26,788 bases of DNA from Candidatus Omnitrophota bacterium (GTDB lineage: Bacteria > Omnitrophota > Gorgyraeia > Aquiviventales > Aquiviventaceae), in NCBI GenBank assembly GCA_016206585.1, contig JACQRE010000013.1, positions 1 through 26,788 on the forward strand, in the 5' to 3' direction. A model generated the notes under the pieces. It searched no databases, was not told the origin of the DNA, and saw only the letters and a list, made by a program, of their open reading frames with translations. Position 1 is the stretch's first letter; each line of letters begins with the position of its first letter. The position numbers were made by a program, and so were the translations under genes. Of this stretch, positions 1 to 6,146 are shown piece after piece.

Positions 1-735
1 AACCACATGGTCTACGCCATCGAGGAGCGCCGCGGCTTCGTGGTGATCACGGGGGAGATCGGTTCCGGCAAGACGACCCTCTCGCGGGTGCTCTTCCAGA
101 AGCTCGACCCGCGCACGAAGACGGCGATCATCCGCAACACGCACCTGAGCGCCAAGGACCTCATCGCGCTGGTCCTCGAGGAGCTGGAGATCCTGTACAA
201 GCCGGGCAGCAGCAAGACGCAGCTGATCGGCCGGCTCAACGAGTTCCTGGTGGAGCAGCTGCGCGAGGACAACACCGTGGTCCTGTTGATCGACGAGGCG
301 CAGAACCTCAAGCCCAGCGTCCTCGAAGAGGTCCGGATGCTCTCGAACCTCGAGACGGAGACAGAGAAGCTCATCCAGATCATCCTGATGGGCCAGCCGG
401 AGCTCAAATCGAAGCTGTGGCTCAAGGAGCTCACCCAGCTGCGCCAGCGCGTGACCCTGCACTACCACCTGGCCCCGCTCGATGAGACCGAGACCGCCGG
501 CTACATCGCCCACCGGATGCACGTCGCCGGGGTGAATGGCACGCCGGTCTTTGCCGCGCCGGCCCTCGCACAGATCTACCGCCACACCCAGGGCGTGCCG
601 CGGCTCGTCAACGGGCTGTGCGACCGGGCCCTCCTGACCGGGTACGTCAACGAGACGAAGCAGATCGGACCGGACGTGATCGACGAGGCGGCGAGAGAGC
701 TGCCCGCCCTCACGTCCGAACCCGTCACCGTATGA
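1..735 (+). CDS. ExeA/GspA-like AAA ATPase, 5' truncated by window edge
   Basis: This is an ATPase of the ExeA family, often found in exosortase/PEP-CTERM exopolysaccharide loci and thought to act with envelope secretion or assembly machinery. The frame is open to base 1, where codons for N-H precede the first ATG at 7, so the true start lies upstream and about 35-45 N-terminal residues of a typical family member are missing. Counting from the ATG at 7, the Walker A motif GEIGSGKT is at residues 16-23 and a Walker B-like LLIDEAQ at about 94-100. A sensor-like GQPEL and an R-rich QLRQRV helix follow. The family's C-terminal winged-helix lid region (TQGVPRLVNGLCDRAL) is present. No peptidoglycan-binding or transmembrane extension is seen. 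It lies upstream of the tyrosine autokinase, separated by the GxxExxY cassette. Family assignment is solid; the exosortase link is inferred. Confidence 0.85.
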   Translation, partial: NHMVYAIEERRGFVVITGEIGSGKTTLSRVLFQKLDPRTKTAIIRNTHLSAKDLIALVLEELEILYKPGSSKTQLIGRLNEFLVEQLREDNTVVLLIDEAQNLKPSVLEEVRMLSNLETETEKLIQIILMGQPELKSKLWLKELTQLRQRVTLHYHLAPLDETETAGYIAHRMHVAGVNGTPVFAAPALAQIYRHTQGVPRLVNGLCDRALLTGYVNETKQIGPDVIDEAARELPALTSEPVTV

Positions 736-740
736 TGATG

Positions 741-770
741 ACACGGATTCGAAGAGATGATTACACGGAT
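741..770 (+). repeat. Left inverted repeat of GxxExxY cassette
   Basis: The left arm contains two copies of ACACGGAT (741-748 and 763-770) spaced 22 bases apart. It is the inverse of 1149-1178. It overlaps the earliest in-frame ATG (757) of the GxxExxY gene. Confidence 0.7.
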
Positions 771-783
771 GACGCACACCGGC

Positions 784-1149
784 ATGGAACACGAAGAGCT
801 GACGCGGCAAATCATCGGATGTTGCTTTGCGGTACACCGAGAGCTGGGGCCAGGATTTCAGGAGAAGGTGTACCACGAAGCGCTGCAGATTGCCCTCAAG
901 GGTGCTGGAATAGTCTTCGAGACTGGGAAGCGTTTTCGCATCACGTTCCAGGGTGTCCGAGTAGGAGAGTGTCAGATGGATCTGGTAGTGGAGCGACAGG
1001 TCATCGTCGAACTGAAGGCCGTGGTTGGCATCATGCCGAAAGTCTTCGAGTCGCAGGTTGTGTCGTACTTGAAGGCCAGCGGAATACCGGTTGGGCTCCT
1101 GGTGAATTTCGGCAACCCCAGCTGTCAGGTCAAACGCCTGGCAAACTAA
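784..1149 (+). CDS. GxxExxY family protein (PD-(D/E)XK nuclease-like fold)
   Basis: A 121-residue protein of the GxxExxY family (known as TIGR04256/PF13366), grouped with PD-(D/E)XK nucleases. The signature G-F-Q-E-K-V-Y is at residues 24-30. Candidate nuclease residues are D66 (in QMDLVV) and E76-x-K78 (in VELK), matching the D...ExK core. The start at 784 fits the usual N-terminus (MEHEELTRQIIG); an upstream ATG at 757 would add nine residues encoded partly by the inverted repeat. Neither start has a convincing ribosome-binding site. The TAA stop (1147-1149) touches the right inverted repeat. Its biochemical role is not established; nuclease activity is a fold-based inference. It has no evident link to polysaccharide synthesis and appears to be a passenger. 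Confidence 0.85.
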   Translation: MEHEELTRQIIGCCFAVHRELGPGFQEKVYHEALQIALKGAGIVFETGKRFRITFQGVRVGECQMDLVVERQVIVELKAVVGIMPKVFESQVVSYLKASGIPVGLLVNFGNPSCQVKRLAN

Positions 1150-1178
1150 TCCGTGTAATCGTTTTGTTGAATCCGTGT
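1149..1178 (+). repeat. Right inverted repeat of GxxExxY cassette
   Basis: The right arm holds two ATCCGTGT units (1149 and 1171, spaced 22) and a third partial unit at 1180. It is the inverse complement of the left arm with a variable 8-base centre. Confidence 0.7.
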
Positions 1179-1205
1179 AATCCGTGAACCGTTTGAGGTG
1201 ATGAA

Positions 1206-1643
1206 ATGAGCAAAGTCTTGAATGCCGTACAGCACGCCGCGATGGAGCGCGAGACCAGGCTGCACCCGAACCCTTCACTGTGGCATGAAGCCCAGCGCGT
1301 GGAGGCCTCCATTGTGAACTGGAACGCTCGCCCCCACACGACGCTGGAGCAGGCGATCGCCCGCTGCGAAACGCAGATCCGCGAATGCGAGCAGCAGGCC
1401 ACGGAGCGCGCCGCCCAGCTGGAAACGCTGAAGGCGCAGGCCGCCGACGCCGCCCAGCGCCTCACCGCCTCCGAGTGGGCCCGCGACGCCCACCGCAACC
1501 GGCTGGACGCGCTGGAAGCCTGTCAGGCGCTGTCCCAGAAGGTGTCGCACGCGGAGCAGGAGCTCGACTCGCTGCGCGCGCAGCTGCACCAAGCCCTTCG
1601 TCACGCCGACGTGACCACCGACAACCCGAAGGAGACCCGATGA
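1206..1643 (+). CDS. Small coiled-coil protein coupled to BY-kinase
   Basis: A 145-residue soluble protein that I do not recognise as a named family. The start has a good ribosome-binding site (GAGGTG, 1195-1200) and the stop overlaps the kinase start by ATGA at 1640-1643, so the two are probably translationally coupled. Residues about 45-135 are rich in A, Q, E, L and R with heptad spacing and look like one long coiled coil. There is no signal peptide or membrane segment. The N-terminus (MSKVLNAVQHAAMER) resembles that of the downstream kinase (MSKITKALEKAARER), 9 of 19 positions identical. This hints that both use the same docking helix. It may be a scaffold or adaptor for the kinase; that role is inferred from position and the shared N-terminus only. 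Confidence 0.7.
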   Translation: MSKVLNAVQHAAMERETRLHPNPSLWHEAQRVEASIVNWNARPHTTLEQAIARCETQIRECEQQATERAAQLETLKAQAADAAQRLTASEWARDAHRNRLDALEACQALSQKVSHAEQELDSLRAQLHQALRHADVTTDNPKETR

Positions 1644-2542
1644 GCAAAATCACGAAAGCGCTTGAGAAGGCCGCTCGCGAGCGGCTCCAGCACCTACAGG
1701 AGCAGCCGACGGTCAAGGCCCCCGCCATCGAGGTCCCCATCGTCCTGCCCGCCCGCCTCGGGTCCGTGTCGGTGGCGGACAGGATCCAGGTGGACCCGCA
1801 CATCGTGGCCGCGGCCGACCCGAAGTCGCCCATCTCGGAGCAGTACCGCATCCTGCGGACCAACCTCCAGTCGCTGAAGTTCCGGCCGGGCGCCAAGGTC
1901 GTCGTCATCACCAGCGCGGTGCACGGCGAAGGGAAGACGGTGACCGCGATCAACCTGGCGCTGACGCTGTCCCGGCAGGAGAACCTCAAGGTGGTGCTGG
2001 TCGACGCCGACATGCGCAAGGGCTCCATCCACAAGTGGCTGGGGCTCACGGACCGCTCGGAAGGGCTCTCCACGGTGCTAGCTCGTGGCGGCGAGCTCAA
2101 TGGCGAATTGGTGACGCTGAAGGACCCGAACCTGACGATCCTGCCGACCGGCCCGTACCCGGAGCATCCGGCGGAGCTGCTGGAGTCCTCCCACATGAAG
2201 CGGCTCCTCGCCACGCTCAAGACGCAGTTCGACGTGGTGATCATCGACGCGCCCCCGGTCCTGCCGGTGGCCGACCCCGGCATCCTGGCCGCACACGCGG
2301 ACGGGGTGCTGCTCGTTGTGCGCGCCGGCCGGACGCAGCGCAAGACCGTCACCCAGGCGCAGGCGCTGCTGGACCAGATGAAGGCGAACGTGCTGGGCTG
2401 CGTCCTGACGCACGTGGAGTACTACCTACCCGGCTACTACCGCTACTACCACGAGTACCAGTACCGCGCGAAAGACGACGAGGTGAGAGCCGAGAAGGCC
2501 AAAGCCGCCCGCAAGCCGGCCGCCGCCGAGGCGGTCAGATGA
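1640..2542 (+). CDS. CpsD/CapB-type tyrosine autokinase (BY-kinase)
   Basis: A 300-residue cytoplasmic bacterial tyrosine kinase that normally pairs with a Wzz/GNVR membrane activator to control polysaccharide chain length. The motifs are Walker A SAVHGEGKT (92-100), Walker A' VVLVDADM (118-125) and Walker B VVIIDAPP (199-206). The EQYRILRTNL helix at 67-76 is the family's oligomerisation motif. The C-terminal tyrosine cluster has eight tyrosines within residues 261-275, followed by a charged tail. The N-terminal MSKITKALEKA resembles the start of exopolysaccharide/PEP-CTERM locus autokinases. No transmembrane partner is in this window; it is probably upstream. The start overlaps the coiled-coil gene (ATGA), and the stop overlaps the DgkA-like gene (ATGA, 2539-2542). 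Confidence 0.9.
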   Translation: MSKITKALEKAARERLQHLQEQPTVKAPAIEVPIVLPARLGSVSVADRIQVDPHIVAAADPKSPISEQYRILRTNLQSLKFRPGAKVVVITSAVHGEGKTVTAINLALTLSRQENLKVVLVDADMRKGSIHKWLGLTDRSEGLSTVLARGGELNGELVTLKDPNLTILPTGPYPEHPAELLESSHMKRLLATLKTQFDVVIIDAPPVLPVADPGILAAHADGVLLVVRAGRTQRKTVTQAQALLDQMKANVLGCVLTHVEYYLPGYYRYYHEYQYRAKDDEVRAEKAKAARKPAAAEAVR

Positions 2543-2988
2543 AACAGATCAACCGGTTGGCGCACCTGCTCCGTCCACTGTCCACCCACCAGGCAGCGGA
2601 ATCCGCCGCGCCCCGCCGCCGGCTGCACCGTAAACGCTCGCTGACCCGCTCGATGCGCTGCGCCCTGCGCGGGCTGTGCGACGCGTGGCAATCCGAGCCG
2701 AACCTGCGCATCCACGTCTACTTCAGCGCGTGGATCGTGGCCTGCGGCGCGTGGAGCCGGCTGTCGCTCAACGAGTGGCTCTGGGTCACCTTCGCCATCG
2801 GCCTCGTGATCTTCGCCGAGCTGATGAACACCGCGATCGAGCAGACCGTCGATCTCGTCGTCGGCCTGCGGCCGGATCCCATGGCCCGCCAGGTCAAGGA
2901 TGTCGCGGCCGGCTGCGTGCTCGTCGCCAGCCTCATCGCCGCCGTCATCGGCGGATTGAAGTTTATTCCGCATGTGATGAGGGGGTAG
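2539..2988 (+). CDS. DgkA-family diacylglycerol/undecaprenol kinase
   Basis: A 149-residue inner-membrane lipid kinase of the DgkA family. It phosphorylates diacylglycerol or, in many bacteria, undecaprenol to supply the glycan carrier. Family motifs are SEPNLRIH (52-59), the catalytic ELMNTAIE (94-101) and KDVAAG (120-125). Three hydrophobic segments (about 61-76, 79-98 and 123-141) fit the three-helix fold. The N-terminus carries about 33 extra basic residues compared with the compact family. The start overlaps the kinase stop (ATGA). The last residues run into the left arm of the next insertion, so the original C-terminus may have been altered. Undecaprenol as substrate is inferred from its place in a polysaccharide operon. 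Confidence 0.85.
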   Translation: MKQINRLAHLLRPLSTHQAAESAAPRRRLHRKRSLTRSMRCALRGLCDAWQSEPNLRIHVYFSAWIVACGAWSRLSLNEWLWVTFAIGLVIFAELMNTAIEQTVDLVVGLRPDPMARQVKDVAAGCVLVASLIAAVIGGLKFIPHVMRG

Positions 2989-2994
2989 AAGTAA

Positions 2995-3028
2995 GAGGGA
3001 AGAGGGAAGAAGGAGGAGGGGGGAAGAA
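2995..3028 (+). repeat. Left purine-rich arm, 7-bp tandem units
   Basis: Degenerate heptamers AGAGGGA, AGAGGGA, AGAAGGA, GGAGGGG, GGAAGAA run in tandem. This is the inverse of the right arm at 3294-3329. Confidence 0.65.
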
Positions 3029-3048
3029 TGGGGCTGGAGGGGCTTGAA

Positions 3049-3333
3049 GTGACAGAACAGAGAGCTCTTCAGCGATTCCAAGATTTGGACGTGTACCGGG
3101 AGGGATTCCGATTAGCCATGGAGATCTTCAAGGTGACGCAGACCTTCCCGCGAGAAGAGTTGTACGCGCTCACCACCCAGCTGAGAAACGCTTCACGCTC
3201 GGTGCCCGCCAACATCGCTGAGGGAGGTGCTGGCAAAACGCTTGTACCGGCTCCTGACAACGTGGCGGACCTTCTCATGAACTTCCTCTTTAGCTTCCTC
3301 CTTCTTCCTTCCTCCTTCTTCCCTCTCCCATGA
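3049..3333 (+). pseudogene. Truncated 23S rRNA-IVP-like (S23) four-helix-bundle protein
   Basis: The N-terminal half matches the S23 / 23S intervening-sequence four-helix-bundle family: FQDLDVYREGFRLAMEIFK, then TFPREELYALTTQLRNAS, then the hallmark SVPANIAEG. After that motif the family usually continues about 50 residues with a GS-x-x-E-helix pair. Here it switches to an unrelated GAGKTLVPAPDNVAD and a hydrophobic tail encoded by the right repeat arm. The last two helices are therefore lost. The preferred start is GTG at 3049, with GGAGGGG at 3036-3042; an in-frame ATG at 3028 lies in the left arm. The frame ends with ATGA shared with the permease start (3330-3333), so coupling to the operon is kept. 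Function in the family is unclear; this copy is probably inactive. Confidence 0.7.
3294..3329 (+). repeat. Right pyrimidine-rich arm, 7-bp tandem units
   Basis: Tandem heptamers CTTCCTC, CTTCTTC, CTTCCTC, CTTCTTC, CCTCTCC lie directly against the permease start codon. Bases 3310-3326 are the exact inverse complement of 3001-3017. Confidence 0.7.
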
Positions 3334-4112
3334 TCCACCATCTCCGCGAGCTCTACCGCTACCGCGACCTGCTGCTCAGCCTCACGCTGCGCGACATCAA
3401 GGTCCGCTACCGCCAGACCTTCCTCGGCGCCGCCTGGGCGGTCGCCCAGCCGCTGGCCTTCATGGCGATCTTCACCGTCGTCTTCTCGAAATTCGGGAAG
3501 GTCGAATCAGACGGGGCACCCTACCCCCTCTTCTCCTACACCGGCCTCGTGCCGTGGACCTTCTTCGCCACAGCACTCGGGCTGGCGGTGAACTCCGTCG
3601 CCGCCAACATGGGGCTGGTGAAAAAGGTCTACTTCCCGCGCGAGGTGTTCCCGATCGGCGTCATCTTCGGCTGCCTGGCGGATTTCCTCATCGCGGCGTC
3701 GCTCATCGGCGGCCTGATGCTCCTCTACCGCGTGCCGGCCAGCCCTCACCTCCTCTGGCTGCCATGGCTCATCGGCATTGAGATCTTCTTCCTCATCAGC
3801 CTCAGCCTCCTGGCCTCGGCGCTCAACGTCTTCTACCGGGACATCAAGTACATCATCCCGCTCTTCGTGCAGCTGGGGATGTTCGTCACGCCGGTCATCT
3901 ATTCCGCCTCGCACGTGCCGAGTTGGCTCGCCCCCTGGTACATGCTCAACCCCATGGCGGTGGTCATCGACGGCATCCGCCGCGTGGTCCTGCACGGCCA
4001 GGCACCCCAGCTTGAGCCGCTGCTGGCGTCGACCGCGTTCGTGCTCCTGCTCACGGCGCTGGCCTACTCGTACTTCAAGCGCGTCGAGATCAAATTCGCC
4101 GACCTCATCTAG
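3330..4112 (+). CDS. wzm: Wzm-like ABC-2 polysaccharide export permease
   Basis: A 260-residue inner-membrane permease of the ABC-2 family that exports lipid-linked polysaccharide with the Wzt ATPase encoded nearby. The typical N-terminal cytoplasmic segment (YRDLLLSLTLRDIKVRYRQT, residues 11-30) is followed by about six hydrophobic helices. The family feature DIKYIIPLFVQLGMFVTPVIY lies in the second half, and the NPM...DGIR loop precedes the last membrane segment. Length is normal. The start at 3330 directly abuts the repeat arm, so its original upstream ribosome-binding site has been replaced by pyrimidine-rich repeat; coupling to the pseudogene may compensate. The next gene begins 13 bases after the stop. 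Confidence 0.9.
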   Translation: MIHHLRELYRYRDLLLSLTLRDIKVRYRQTFLGAAWAVAQPLAFMAIFTVVFSKFGKVESDGAPYPLFSYTGLVPWTFFATALGLAVNSVAANMGLVKKVYFPREVFPIGVIFGCLADFLIAASLIGGLMLLYRVPASPHLLWLPWLIGIEIFFLISLSLLASALNVFYRDIKYIIPLFVQLGMFVTPVIYSASHVPSWLAPWYMLNPMAVVIDGIRRVVLHGQAPQLEPLLASTAFVLLLTALAYSYFKRVEIKFADLI

Positions 4113-4125
4113 AGGACAGACCAAC

Positions 4126-4923
4126 ATGCTGGACAGAACGCGTGCGTGCTACCGATCGATGCGTGGGCACCTGGGCCGCCTCGGGGCGTTGGAGTACGCC
4201 GTCGGGCTGTTGTGGTGTGACGTCTGGGCTCGGCGGGGTATAGCCATGAAGGGGGCGCTGATCCGGCTGCACGTGCGCGGCCTGAACACCCCCCTGTACG
4301 TCCGGTACGGCACCAGCGATCCCATGGTGTTTCGGCAGGTGTTCATCGATCACGAGTACGCCTGCCTCACCGTGGAGAGCCCGCGGTGGATCGTGGACTG
4401 CGGAGGCAACGTGGGGTACACCGCGCTGTACTACCTGCGCCAATACCCCGCGGCACAGCTGATCGTGATCGAGCCCGATGGCGACAACCTCGCGCTCTGC
4501 CGGCGCAACCTTCGCGCCTATCGGGACCGGGTCGCCTTGGTGTGCGCCGGGGTCTGGTCCCACCGCGCGGGCTTGAAGGTCGTCCGGGGGCAGTATCGGG
4601 ATGGCAAGGAGTGGGCCACGCAAGTCCGGGAGTGCGCGGAGGGTGAAGTGGCTGATGTGGAGGCGGTGAGCCTCACCGACGTGCTGGCCGCCAACGGGGT
4701 GGAGCGCGTGGACATTCTCAAGGTCGATATCGAACAGTCAGAGCGGGTGGTCTTTGCCAAGGGCTATGCGCCCTGGCTCAACCGGACGAAGAACATCGTC
4801 ATTGAGCTCCATGATGACGAATGCGAGCAGGTGTTCTTTCAGGCCTTGCAGCCCTACCGCTACCAACTGTCGCGATCGGGCGAGTCGACCGTCGTGAGGA
4901 ATCTCTCGTTGAGGAATCGCTGA
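4126..4923 (+). CDS. FkbM-family SAM-dependent methyltransferase
   Basis: A 265-residue methyltransferase, probably acting on a sugar hydroxyl of the glycan. The SAM-binding motif I VDCGGNVG is at 90-97, the ribose-binding acid in IEPDGDN at 115-121, and the FkbM signature LKVDIEQSE at 198-206 (usual form K-x-D-x-E-G, here E-Q). The start at 4126 follows AGAGGACAG about 6-14 bases upstream. It sits between the permease and the ATPase of one export pair. In known Wzm/Wzt systems a terminal methyl or other cap is read by the Wzt C-terminal domain, so this enzyme is a candidate chain-capping enzyme (inference). The stop overlaps the Wzt start by one base (TGATG). Confidence 0.85.
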   Translation: MLDRTRACYRSMRGHLGRLGALEYAVGLLWCDVWARRGIAMKGALIRLHVRGLNTPLYVRYGTSDPMVFRQVFIDHEYACLTVESPRWIVDCGGNVGYTALYYLRQYPAAQLIVIEPDGDNLALCRRNLRAYRDRVALVCAGVWSHRAGLKVVRGQYRDGKEWATQVRECAEGEVADVEAVSLTDVLAANGVERVDILKVDIEQSERVVFAKGYAPWLNRTKNIVIELHDDECEQVFFQALQPYRYQLSRSGESTVVRNLSLRNR

Positions 4924-6146
4924 TGCCACAGACCGTCTCCCCCATTGAGTTTGGCCATGTGTGGAAAATCTACCGGATGGACGCCGGGCACGACAGCCTG
5001 CGCGACGCCATCCCGGCGTTGGTGAAGCGGCTCATCGGCCGCAACGGGCACCAGCCGGCGCGGGAAGGCTTCTGGGCGCTCCGGGACGTGACCTTTCAGG
5101 TGAAGAAGGGTGAAACGCTGGGGATCATCGGCCCCAACGGCGCGGGGAAGAGCACCATCCTCAAACTGCTTTCCCGCATCAGCCGCCAAACCAAAGGGGT
5201 GTTGCGGGTGCGCGGCCGCATGGCTGCGCTCATCGAGCTCGGCGGCGGCTTCCACGGGGATCTCAGCGGTGAGGAGAACATCTACCTCCAGGGCACGATG
5301 CTGGGGCTCTCGCGCAAGCGGATCACGCAGCTCTATGGCTCGATCGCCGAGTTCTCCGAGCTGGGTGAGTTTCTCGCCATGCCGGTCAAGCGCTACTCCT
5401 CGGGCATGATCGTGCGGCTCGGCTTCGCGATTGCCGCCCACATCAACCCGGACGTCCTGCTGCTCGACGAAGTGCTCGCGGTGGGCGACCTCTCGTTCCA
5501 GCAAAAGTCGTTCCAGCGGATCCTCGAGTTGAAGCAGCAGGGCACCACCATGATCTTCATCTCCCATGACCTGGGCGCGGTCGAGAAGCTGTGCGACCGG
5601 GTGCTCCTGCTGGAGAAGGGCGCGGTGGTGGATGAGGGTATGCCCTCCGAGGTCATCCAGCGCTACCGCCAGCGGGTGCACCGCGGCACCGGCCACCAGG
5701 CCCCCGCGCCGTTTGAGAGCAGCGGCGCGTTGACGATCCGCGGCGTGCGGCTCACCGACGCCTCGGGCCAGGAGGCGGAGACGATCGAGGTCGGCCACGG
5801 GATGCGGGTGGAGATCGACTTCGCCGCCGCCCGCCCCATCCGCCGCCCGGACGTGCAAGTGTGGATCGAGCGGGGCGACGATCTCCTGTGTCACGCCACC
5901 TCCCTCCATCAGGCGGGGTCGGCGCCGGAAGCGATCGAGGGCGAGGGGACGATCGCGCTGGACTATGGCGCGGTCAATTTGCTGCCGAACTCGTACGTGA
6001 TCAACCTCGACATCTACGAGGACACGGTGCTCGTTCCGCTGGCCTCGGCCCACAAGTGCCGGACGTTCCAGACGACCTCGAGCACCTCCTGCTCCGGCGT
6101 GGTCGACCTCGAGCACCGCTGGGCCATCACGGGGAAGCGCGGATGA
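4923..6146 (+). CDS. wzt: Wzt-like ABC ATPase with C-terminal glycan-binding domain
   Basis: A 407-residue ATPase that powers export of a lipid-linked polysaccharide through the Wzm-like permease. Nucleotide-binding motifs are Walker A GPNGAGKST (70-78), the family-specific signature YSSGM (158-162), Walker B VLLLDE (178-183) and the H-loop SHD (214-216). Residues about 265-400 form a beta-rich Wzt_C-type extension, which in characterised systems binds the capped non-reducing end of the glycan. The start is chosen at the TGATG overlap with the methyltransferase. The stop overlaps the first glycosyltransferase by ATGA. Length is typical for a Wzt with a binding domain rather than a short transporter ATPase. 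Confidence 0.92.
   Translation: MPQTVSPIEFGHVWKIYRMDAGHDSLRDAIPALVKRLIGRNGHQPAREGFWALRDVTFQVKKGETLGIIGPNGAGKSTILKLLSRISRQTKGVLRVRGRMAALIELGGGFHGDLSGEENIYLQGTMLGLSRKRITQLYGSIAEFSELGEFLAMPVKRYSSGMIVRLGFAIAAHINPDVLLLDEVLAVGDLSFQQKSFQRILELKQQGTTMIFISHDLGAVEKLCDRVLLLEKGAVVDEGMPSEVIQRYRQRVHRGTGHQAPAPFESSGALTIRGVRLTDASGQEAETIEVGHGMRVEIDFAAARPIRRPDVQVWIERGDDLLCHATSLHQAGSAPEAIEGEGTIALDYGAVNLLPNSYVINLDIYEDTVLVPLASAHKCRTFQTTSSTSCSGVVDLEHRWAITGKRG

Larger units (their letters stand above)
741..1178 (+). mobile_element. GxxExxY single-gene cassette bounded by inverted repeats
   Basis: Bases 741-770 and 1149-1178 form a 30-bp imperfect inverted repeat, about 25/30 identical by eye. The 12-bp inner block ATCCGTGTAATC and the 10-bp outer block GAATCCGTGT match exactly. 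The cassette contains only the GxxExxY gene. Its base composition (about 53% GC in one hand-counted 60-base line) is lower than that of the flanking operon genes. The repeat is immediately preceded by TGATG (736-740), and TGATG recurs at 1199-1203. This could be a target-site duplication, but TGATG is common at gene junctions. The right end carries one extra partial copy (AATCCGTG, 1179-1186). No transposase is visible. Confidence 0.6.
2989..3329 (+). mobile_element. Four-helix-bundle gene cassette with 7-bp-unit inverted arms
   Basis: The segment between the dgkA-like stop and the permease start consists of a purine-rich left arm (about 2995-3028), a short gene, and a pyrimidine-rich right arm (3294-3329). 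Both arms are built from degenerate 7-bp units (AGAGGGA, AGAAGGA on the left; CTTCCTC, CTTCTTC on the right). They are inverse complements: 3001-3017 pairs exactly with 3310-3326 (17 bp). ATGA occurs just before the segment (2977-2980) and exactly at its end (3330-3333, the permease start), a weak candidate duplication. No transposase is present. Confidence 0.55.

Noticed and set aside
736..1203. Firm 5-bp target duplication TGATG for the GxxExxY cassette.
   Set aside because: The motif is low in complexity at gene junctions and the right copy lies about 20 bases beyond the inverted repeat. It is kept only as a weak hint.
2977..3333. Clean ATGA target duplication for the S23-like cassette.
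   Set aside because: Removing the segment does not restore a sensible dgkA-like stop; the frame would run on into the permease region. The duplication cannot be claimed.
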